Part shown: positions 51,425 to 56,825 of the stretch, piece by piece
Layout of the letters: each line of letters begins with the position of its first letter
Numbering within the stretch: position 1 is the stretch's first letter
DNA from: an uncultured Granulosicoccaceae bacterium
Lineage (GTDB): Bacteria > Pseudomonadota > Gammaproteobacteria > Granulosicoccales > Granulosicoccaceae
DNA: 56,825 nucleotides
Direction: 5' to 3'
Assembly: GCA_938003855.1 (NCBI GenBank)
Contig: CALKXD010000082.1
Span: 1-56,825, forward strand
Translations under genes and position numbers: made by a program
Notes under the pieces: model-generated
Database searches by the model: none
Seen by the model: only the letters and a program-made list of their open reading frames with translations
Told to the model about the DNA's origin: nothing

Positions 51425-52579
51425 ATGACTACTGAACTCTCTTCGATGAGGCTACCTGTAAACGTAGTCAGTTGTGGTGTCGCGGTCTTGCGGGTGCCGA
51501 TATCGCAGCCGGTGCAAACAGCATTCGGGACGATGATCGACCGGCCTGCTGTTGTTGTCACACTGACCAATGCGGAAGGTATCAGTGGCTACGGTGAAGT
51601 GTGGTGCAATTTCCCTTCCTGCGGTGCGGAGCACCGCGCGCGCTTGCTTGTTACCGAAATCGCGCCATTGATACTTAACCAGCCTTTCGATAACCCGCCA
51701 GCGGCGTTTGAGTGGATGTGCAGCAAGCTGTCTTTGCTGGTTAATCAAACAGGCGAGCACGGCCCGCTTGCACAGGCCATGGCCGGCGTCGACATGGCGT
51801 TGTGGGATCTGTCTGCAAAACAGCGTGGTAAGCCGTTGTACAAGTTGCTCAATGCCCGCTCAACACGAATTCGCTGTTATGCCAGTGGCATAAATCCCAC
51901 CACGCCGGAACAAACGGCCCTGGCGCACTCGAAGGCGGGTTATCAGGCGTTCAAGCTGAAAGTCGGTTTTGACGATGATCTCGATTTTTCCAATGCGCTG
52001 GCGATGCGTGAAAAGCTGGGGCCGGATGCGCCGATTATGCTCGATGCTAATCAGGCATGGGATCTGCCTCGCGCTCAAAAAATGACCGAGTTGCTCAGTT
52101 GCATCAATCCAGCCTGGATGGAAGAACCTCTGGCAGTAGATGCGCCGCAGTCGCAGTGGCAACAATTGGCGCGGTCGTCTCCCATTCCGCTGGCCGCTGG
52201 TGAGAATCTGCGTGGCCTGGAGGCGTTTGGTCAGTTGATTGAGTCCGGAGTCTGCAAGTTTATTCAGCCTGATGCCGCCAAGTGGGGTGGGATTACCGGT
52301 TGCCATACGGTTGCGAAGGCGGCAACTGGTGCCGGCTTGTGTTACTGCCCGCACTGGCTGGGCGGCGGTGTCGGTCTGCTTGCCTCGGCACACTTACTGG
52401 CATCCATTGGTGGCGATGGCATGCTGGAGATCGACGGCAATCCCAATCCGCTCAGAGACACGCTGGCGGGTCCGCTGCCAGTACTTGACCGTGGTGGCTG
52501 GACACTGCCCGAGCGCGCTGGCATCCGTCTGGATACCACTTGTGCTGCAGAATATTCAACTCTCGAACTGCAGGTTTAG
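51425..52579 (+). CDS. Enolase-superfamily enzyme (mandelate racemase/muconate cycloisomerase type)
   Basis: A 384-residue enzyme that abstracts the proton next to a carboxylate. The metal ligands are D207 (MLDANQAW), E233 (WMEEPL) and E260 (AAGEN). The acid-base lysines are K177 and K179 (AFKLKVG), and the opposite Asp/His pair is in QPDAAKWGG and CPHWLGGG, placing it in the mandelate-racemase group of dehydratases, racemases or epimerases. The substrate is unknown. The ATG at 51425 follows a weak AAAAGCA. The cobalamin riboswitch begins only 11 bases after its stop, so its transcript must run into the riboswitch or end there. Confidence 0.87.
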   Translation: MTTELSSMRLPVNVVSCGVAVLRVPISQPVQTAFGTMIDRPAVVVTLTNAEGISGYGEVWCNFPSCGAEHRARLLVTEIAPLILNQPFDNPPAAFEWMCSKLSLLVNQTGEHGPLAQAMAGVDMALWDLSAKQRGKPLYKLLNARSTRIRCYASGINPTTPEQTALAHSKAGYQAFKLKVGFDDDLDFSNALAMREKLGPDAPIMLDANQAWDLPRAQKMTELLSCINPAWMEEPLAVDAPQSQWQQLARSSPIPLAAGENLRGLEAFGQLIESGVCKFIQPDAAKWGGITGCHTVAKAATGAGLCYCPHWLGGGVGLLASAHLLASIGGDGMLEIDGNPNPLRDTLAGPLPVLDRGGWTLPERAGIRLDTTCAAEYSTLELQV

Positions 52580-52590
52580 CGATCGCTGTC

Positions 52591-52765
52591 GGCAGGTGGT
52601 GCGTTTGCACCTGTGTACGCCGGCAGCGCCGGTGCAATCTACCCGGTTATCGGCTATAGTCGCGGCTTGGCCGATCTGGCCAACAGCAGGGAAGCCGGTG
52701 AGACTCCGGCACTGTCGCGCAACGGTGAAGCGGTCGTCATACGACTGAAAGTCCGATTACCTGCC
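52591..52765 (+). ncRNA. Cobalamin riboswitch
   Basis: P1 is formed by GGCAGGT (52591-52597) and ACCTGCC (52759-52765). Inside, the class marks are AGGGAAGCCGGTGAGACTCCGGCACTG, the B12 box region CGCGCAACGGTGA, and AGTCCGATTACCTGCC at the 3' end. Binding of adenosylcobalamin normally represses downstream cobalamin transport genes. The downstream start (52802) lies 37 bases after P1 with AAGG between, compatible with translational control. No terminator hairpin with T-run is seen, so control is probably at translation initiation. Confidence 0.93.
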
Positions 52766-52801
52766 CACGTTTGATATACCTCGCGTAAGGTTGAACGGTC
52801 A

Positions 52802-53974
52802 GTGCAGGCTGAGTTTTTACCGCAATGCCACGCTGTCTCCTTACCTCTAAGTATGTCGAATTCTATTTACGGCAATCGGGTTCCGCTGTTGCGGATTGAG
52901 GTGGGTGATCATCACGGGTCTTTGTTGTTCGATGCTTGTCGCAGACTGCTTTGCAAGTTGGCCTGCGCTGTGATGTCGGCAGTGAGTCCGGCAAGACTTC
53001 ACGGTGCGCTGGCGTTGCTGGTGCTGGTGCTGGCGCTGATTAGTCTGTCGATAGGCGCGGAATCGATAGAGTTATCAGCGGCGGTGCGAAATGTCTTTGT
53101 CCAGCCTGACGCCGTGGATGCGATCATACTTCGGGAACTGCGATTGCCGCGAATGCTCATTGGCATTATCGCGGGTGCCACCCTGGGTGTGTGTGGTGCT
53201 GCCATGCAGGGGCTGTTGCGCAATCCGTTGGCAAGTCCGGGTCTGGTGGGTAGTGCCAGTGGTGCGGCACTGGGTGCGGTCAGTGTATTGTATTTTGGCA
53301 TAGCCACGCAGTACCCGCAGATGGTGCCTCTGGCGGGCATGGCGGGATCTCTGATTGCCACTGCCATTGTTTATTTGTTATCGGGAAAAGACGCCAACGT
53401 CACAACACTGATACTGGCGGGCGTGGCGGTAAATGCCATGGCAACCGCTGCGATGTCGCTGTTACTTAACTTTGCGCCCAGCCCGTTTGCGATGCGTGAA
53501 CTGGTGCTCTGGACGCTCGGTGATATCAGTGATCGAAGCCTGCTTGATGTCAAACTGATGCTGCCCTGCACGCTGCTCGGCTGGTTGTTGCTGGCCGGGT
53601 GTGGCCGACAGCTTGATGCCCTGACCCTCGGTGAACGGACTGCCCAAAGCATGGGGGTCAGGCCCGGTGTGCTGCGTTGGCGAATTTTCCTCGCTGTCTC
53701 TCTGGCGGTCGGGGCGGCGGTGGCGACGACCGGTATGATCGGCTTTATCGGGTTGGTTGTGCCCCATCTGATTCGGCCGCTGGTCGGTCACCAGCCGCGT
53801 AAGCTGTTACTGGCGTCAGCGCTGGGTGGGGCATCGTTATTACTGGCGGCTGATATTGGTGTGCGGCTTATCCCGACACAGTCGATATTAAAGGTGGGGG
53901 TACTGACATCACTGGTCGGTGCACCGTTCTTCTTGTACCTGATCCTGCAAAGTCGTCGCCATGCGTTCCGGTAA
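52802..53974 (+). CDS. btuC: Cobalamin/iron-type ABC transporter permease (BtuC-like)
   Basis: A permease of the FecCD/BtuC family. With the GTG start chosen it has 390 residues; an in-frame ATG at 52973 would give 333, the usual size, removing a 57-residue non-membrane N-terminus. The GTG lies 11 bases after AAGG and nearest the riboswitch. Membrane helices begin at about residue 66; the conserved segment REL RLPRMLIGIIAGATLGVCGAAMQGLLRNPLASPGLVG is the family hallmark and GFIGLVVPHLIRPLVGHQPR follows at about 320. The riboswitch and neighbours make cobalamin the probable substrate, though iron-siderophore permeases look alike. Confidence 0.85.
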   Translation: MQAEFLPQCHAVSLPLSMSNSIYGNRVPLLRIEVGDHHGSLLFDACRRLLCKLACAVMSAVSPARLHGALALLVLVLALISLSIGAESIELSAAVRNVFVQPDAVDAIILRELRLPRMLIGIIAGATLGVCGAAMQGLLRNPLASPGLVGSASGAALGAVSVLYFGIATQYPQMVPLAGMAGSLIATAIVYLLSGKDANVTTLILAGVAVNAMATAAMSLLLNFAPSPFAMRELVLWTLGDISDRSLLDVKLMLPCTLLGWLLLAGCGRQLDALTLGERTAQSMGVRPGVLRWRIFLAVSLAVGAAVATTGMIGFIGLVVPHLIRPLVGHQPRKLLLASALGGASLLLAADIGVRLIPTQSILKVGVLTSLVGAPFFLYLILQSRRHAFR

Positions 53975-54767
53975 TACAGGGCGATACACCGCCAGCCTGC
54001 AAGCATCGGGCATTGGTGTGACGCGCGGAGGCCGGCAAATACTGCGTGGGGTGTCGCTAGAGGTGGAGCCCGGTGAACTGGTCGGTCTGATCGGTCCAAA
54101 CGGTGCCGGCAAGTCTACGTTGCTGGCTGTGATGGCCGGGCTGAGCAAGGCTGATCACGGGCAGGTGATGCTGTCGGGCAAACCACTGCACACGCTCAGT
54201 GATACCACCCGAGCGCAACTGCTCGGGTGGCTGGAGCAGACCTCAACCGTGCATTGGCCGGTGAGTGTCGAATACCTGGTGACCCTGGGGCGCATCCCGT
54301 ATTTATCGTCATGGCAGTCACCTTCGGCAGAGGATAGAGAAGCTGTCAACAGGGCGTTGACGGCTACCGATTGCGACCGCTTTCGAGATCAATCGGTGAT
54401 GACTTTATCGGGTGGGGAGCTGACACGCGTGATGCTTGCACGAGCGCTCGCCGTAGAGCCCATGTTGCTGCTTGCGGATGAGCCAACCGCCGCCCTTGAT
54501 ATTGGTCACCAGTTGCAGACTATGGACTACCTCAGAGCATTCGCGTCAGGGCAGCGCGCCTGTGTGGTGGTCCTGCACGATCTATCACTGGCAGCCCGCT
54601 ACTGCGACCGGGTATATCTGCTAGATGATGGCAAGCTGCTGGCCGACGGTAAGCCCGCTGCCGTTCTGACCAAAGAGAATATTCGCCACGTCTATGAGGT
54701 GGATACTATCGTTGGCGGTACCGATGTGCCATGGATAGTACCGGTCAAGCGGGTGCCGTCATCGTGA
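53961..54767 (+). CDS. btuD: Cobalamin/iron-type ABC transporter ATPase (BtuD-like)
   Basis: A 268-residue ATPase with Walker A GPNGAGKS (45-52), signature LSGGELTRVMLARALAVEP, Walker B LLLADEPTAALDIGHQ and switch VVLHDLSLAARY, all matching the FecE/BtuD group. It overlaps the permease by 14 bases and the binding protein by four (GTGA). The C-terminal half holds the regulatory coupling ITYEV-like region (HVYEVDTIVGG) typical of this subfamily. Confidence 0.9.
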   Translation: MRSGNTGRYTASLQASGIGVTRGGRQILRGVSLEVEPGELVGLIGPNGAGKSTLLAVMAGLSKADHGQVMLSGKPLHTLSDTTRAQLLGWLEQTSTVHWPVSVEYLVTLGRIPYLSSWQSPSAEDREAVNRALTATDCDRFRDQSVMTLSGGELTRVMLARALAVEPMLLLADEPTAALDIGHQLQTMDYLRAFASGQRACVVVLHDLSLAARYCDRVYLLDDGKLLADGKPAAVLTKENIRHVYEVDTIVGGTDVPWIVPVKRVPSS

Positions 54768-55630
54768 AGAACCTATGGCAAGGCGGCCTTAGCCGTATTT
54801 GCTTTATGCTACTGTCAGTCCAGGTGGCTGCGCAGCCGGTGCACACAGCAGAACTTCCGTCGGTAGTCTCTATAAATCTTTGTGCTGATCAACTGGTTCT
54901 AGCGCTGGCCGACGAGCAACAGATCACGGCACTCAGTCTGCTCTCCCATGAGCCGGCGGGCTCTTATTATTACTCCCGGGCGCTCAATTTTGCGGTTAAC
55001 TCCGGCAAGGCGGGAGAGGTTATTCTTCATCAACCGGATCTGGTTATCGCCGGGCAATACAGTGATTTTTATACTGTTCGCGCACTGCGTTCAGCCGGAC
55101 TGCGGGTAGAACTTCTGCCGATTGCAAACTCACTTGAAAGCATGTTCAGCAACCTTGAGCAAGTGGCAGACTGGCTCGGACAGTCTGCACGTGGTGAAGC
55201 GCTGGTTTTATCATTGCGACAGCGGCTGATTGAATTGCCGGAGCCAACTGGACATAAGGTAACCGCGGCGGTCTATGATCCGAATGGCTATACGGTGGGT
55301 GATCAGAGCCTGCGTGGAGATGTATTGCAGCGTGCCGGTTGGTATAATGTCGCGCTTGATGCCGGTATTCGCAACTATGGTGTGCTGGCGCTTGAGACCC
55401 TCATGCGGTTGCAGCCGGATGTGTTAATTGAATCCCCCTATAGCCCCGGTACTTTTTCCCGTGCGCAGCAGTTAAATCAGCACCCGGCACTGACGCAAAG
55501 CGGGCTGGCCCCGGGAATTATTTCGGTGCCCAGTGCGCAGACTATTTGCGGCGGTCCGTGGACCGTTGATCTTATTGAGCGGTTGTCTAGTGAGCGTGCA
55601 GGTTATCAGGACGCAAGCCCTGTCAACTGA
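54764..55630 (+). CDS. btuF: Cobalamin-type ABC transporter substrate-binding protein (BtuF-like)
   Basis: A 288-residue periplasmic protein of the class III (helical-backbone) binding fold. The GTG start overlaps the ATPase stop and begins a signal peptide, VKNLWQGGLSRICFMLLSVQVAAQ. The mature protein opens PSVVSINLCADQLVLALADEQQITALSLL, typical of BtuF/FhuD-like proteins, and the C-terminal domain has LETLMRLQPDVLIESPY. Together with the permease and ATPase and the cobalamin riboswitch, B12 or a corrinoid is the likely ligand. The outer-membrane receptor BtuB is not in the window. Confidence 0.85.
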   Translation: MKNLWQGGLSRICFMLLSVQVAAQPVHTAELPSVVSINLCADQLVLALADEQQITALSLLSHEPAGSYYYSRALNFAVNSGKAGEVILHQPDLVIAGQYSDFYTVRALRSAGLRVELLPIANSLESMFSNLEQVADWLGQSARGEALVLSLRQRLIELPEPTGHKVTAAVYDPNGYTVGDQSLRGDVLQRAGWYNVALDAGIRNYGVLALETLMRLQPDVLIESPYSPGTFSRAQQLNQHPALTQSGLAPGIISVPSAQTICGGPWTVDLIERLSSERAGYQDASPVN

Positions 55631-56364
55631 GTTCGTGTGATGACAAGTGGTATTGCTATGCTTCGAGGCGCGGTATTTTTTACAGTGAACCGATCCGGTC
55701 GGTCGGGTTCTTTGTCTGGCGGCGGTGTTCACCAATATCTATAACGTTTACCGGTTAAAACCTTATTAGCAGATACAGCCCTGCTGCGGTTCGCGATGTA
55801 AATAGGGTGCATATGGCGCGTACCCTGAATTGACTGCCCTCAGATAGCTTTCTTTGATATGCAGATTAAGGTCGCAGAGCGCCAGCGGCCATGCTGTTGC
55901 TACTTTAGACTCAGGCAGGCGCGACTATGGAGGTCTGTCTCTATAAAGAAATCTAGAATATTGCTGGCTCTGGCAGCACCGGTCGCTTGTTAACCTGCAG
56001 CGTTATCCGGCTGTCGATAACCGTTGGTAATCCCGTTTTGGATTCAAGTGGTAGCGGCCTTGTACCCGGCATAGATTCAAGTTGTGTTATTGGTAATTTG
56101 AGGTACAGTATCGCGCTACAACGATATCTGCAGTTGTGTATAACTGAAAGTTCTGCTTAGTGGGTGATTTATTTGCAGGCAATAGCTTCTGCTGCGCTTT
56201 GACACGATTGGTACTCCGTTCCGGGCGCAATAATGTCGAGGTTAGCAGGGTCATTGATTAGCATGCTTATCGGATTTTTAAAAATAAATTTAATGCGCTG
56301 CAATGGTGGGCAGTATTCACTCTTGCGGGCAGTCGTTAAAAAAATAACTTGTAAATCCAATTAA
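55631..56364. other. Long non-coding stretch, no convincing gene
   Basis: About 734 bases, more AT-rich toward its right end. GGAGG at about 55930 followed by a signal-peptide-like reading (residues KKSRILLALAAPVAC) ends in a stop after 16 codons; I treat it as chance or gene decay. A 63-residue minus-strand frame (56169-56360) lacks a ribosome site. No promoter or riboswitch could be named. Confidence 0.4.
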
Positions 56365-56825
56365 ATGAAATTAGAAATTCCGGCAAGCCCGATTTTGTCA
56401 ACGGTAGTGAGCCATATTCCTGCCCGGCATGTGAGTCTGTGGCGCAGCGGGCAGGTTCAGTCCCATTGTTCGACGCTGTTGTTACCGTCTATTTGCATCG
56501 ATGAACTAAGCTCGGTGTTGAAAAAGTATCCCGGTACCTTACTGACGGCAGTTAATGATTTATCCGGATTGCAGCAATGCCGAAAATTCACCGACGCTAT
56601 AGAAGCGCAGTTGGCCCATCAGGGCTCAGGTGTTGCCTTGGTAGATGGTTTTCCGGTCGAAAACTATAGTGAATTCGATAACCGCCGGATATCTGCATTG
56701 TTTGCAGCACTGATAGCGCCATTGATGGAGCAGAATGCCGAGGGTTCGGTGTTGCTCGATCTGAAAAGCACGCAACCGACCAGACCGGATACAATCCCGG
56801 CTCGAGAGTTAAATCAAGCGCTCGG
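56365..56825 (+). CDS. TauD/TfdA-type Fe(II)/2-oxoglutarate dioxygenase, N-terminal part (partial)
   Basis: The frame runs from ATG 56365 to the window edge without a stop (153 codons), so the gene continues outside. The segment GSGVALVDGFPVENYSEFDNRRISALFAALIAPLMEQNAEGSVLLDL resembles the N-terminal part of TauD/TfdA-like dioxygenases (G-x-G-x-x-x-x-x-G-x-P-V, then a helix and P-x-x-Q-N-x-x-G). The His-Asp-His iron site would lie beyond the window. Substrates in the family include taurine, 2,4-D, carnitine precursors and clavaminate. No clear ribosome site precedes the ATG. The call is an inference from a partial pattern. Confidence 0.5.
   Translation, partial: MKLEIPASPILSTVVSHIPARHVSLWRSGQVQSHCSTLLLPSICIDELSSVLKKYPGTLLTAVNDLSGLQQCRKFTDAIEAQLAHQGSGVALVDGFPVENYSEFDNRRISALFAALIAPLMEQNAEGSVLLDLKSTQPTRPDTIPARELNQAL

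Noticed and set aside
55930-56160. Signal-peptide-like reading with GGAGG ahead, followed in another frame by a further 50 codons
   Set aside because: It needs an ATA start and a frameshift, and the pieces match no family. It is kept only as a note on possible gene decay.
56169-56360. 63-residue minus-strand frame before the dioxygenase
   Set aside because: No ribosome binding site and no recognisable domain; it lies in an AT-rich non-coding stretch.

Overview
The window looks like chromosomal DNA of a free-living, motile, heterotrophic proteobacterium, most likely a marine gammaproteobacterium. The evidence is a FliA-type flagellin gene, a tandem glycine riboswitch ahead of gcvT, a cobalamin riboswitch ahead of a BtuCDF-type operon, and a dense set of ABC uptake systems with catabolic enzymes. 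This assignment rests on general resemblance, not on a marker gene. I see no mobile element, CRISPR array, tRNA or rRNA. Coding density is high and most operons use 1-14 nt overlaps.

Layout. 1-110: tail of a glutathione S-transferase. 467-2833 (minus): HupE/UreJ-like membrane protein, a membrane-anchored partner and a PPOX flavoprotein. 3269-4394 (minus): ribosomal protein L31 and an ADP-ribosylglycohydrolase-like protein. 4664-6770: second PPOX flavoprotein, then O-acetylhomoserine sulfhydrylase. 6874-17673: a nitrogen-compound region with an isochorismatase-like hydrolase and N-formylglutamate amidohydrolase (minus), divergent from an RpiR regulator, a glutamine-synthetase-like ligase, a five-gene branched-chain-type ABC transporter and a formamidase/acetamidase, followed after a hairpin by an FAD amine oxidase. 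17894-18715: lone flagellin. 18821-23117: glycine riboswitch, gcvT and gcvP (no gcvH). 23587-27694: TauE/SafE transporter, serine hydrolase, P-loop kinase and FAD oxidoreductase.

28231-37183 is the most distinctive stretch: an ABC transporter (binding protein, two permeases, ATPase), a ketose 3-epimerase-like TIM barrel, DhaL- and DhaK-like kinase subunits, a LacD/YihT-type class I aldolase and, after a short gap, a fucose/arabinose-isomerase-like protein. Together they read as a ketose-1-phosphate pathway: import, isomerise or epimerise, phosphorylate, split to DHAP plus an aldehyde. The substrate is unknown. Facing it (minus, 42353 to 37238) is a five-gene unit: a thiolase-fold protein lacking its catalytic Cys and His, a zinc-ribbon/OB-fold partner, an acyl-CoA synthetase, a HutC-type GntR regulator and a nucleoside hydrolase. 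Two almost identical palindromes (TTGTAAAKACAA, K = T or G) lie in the two divergent promoter regions bracketing this block and are good candidates for that regulator's operators.

42670-47301: polyamine-type ABC transporter with a metallo-beta-lactamase-fold hydrolase. 47417-48689: two paralogous small lipoproteins; the second is preceded by paired palindromes. 48701-52579: LysE exporter, GMC oxidoreductase and a divergent enolase-superfamily enzyme. 52591-55630: cobalamin riboswitch and BtuCDF-like uptake genes. The window ends inside a likely TauD/TfdA-type dioxygenase gene after about 730 non-coding bases.

In all three operons where a periplasmic binding-protein gene precedes other transporter genes, a strong hairpin directly follows it, consistent with differential expression of the binding protein.
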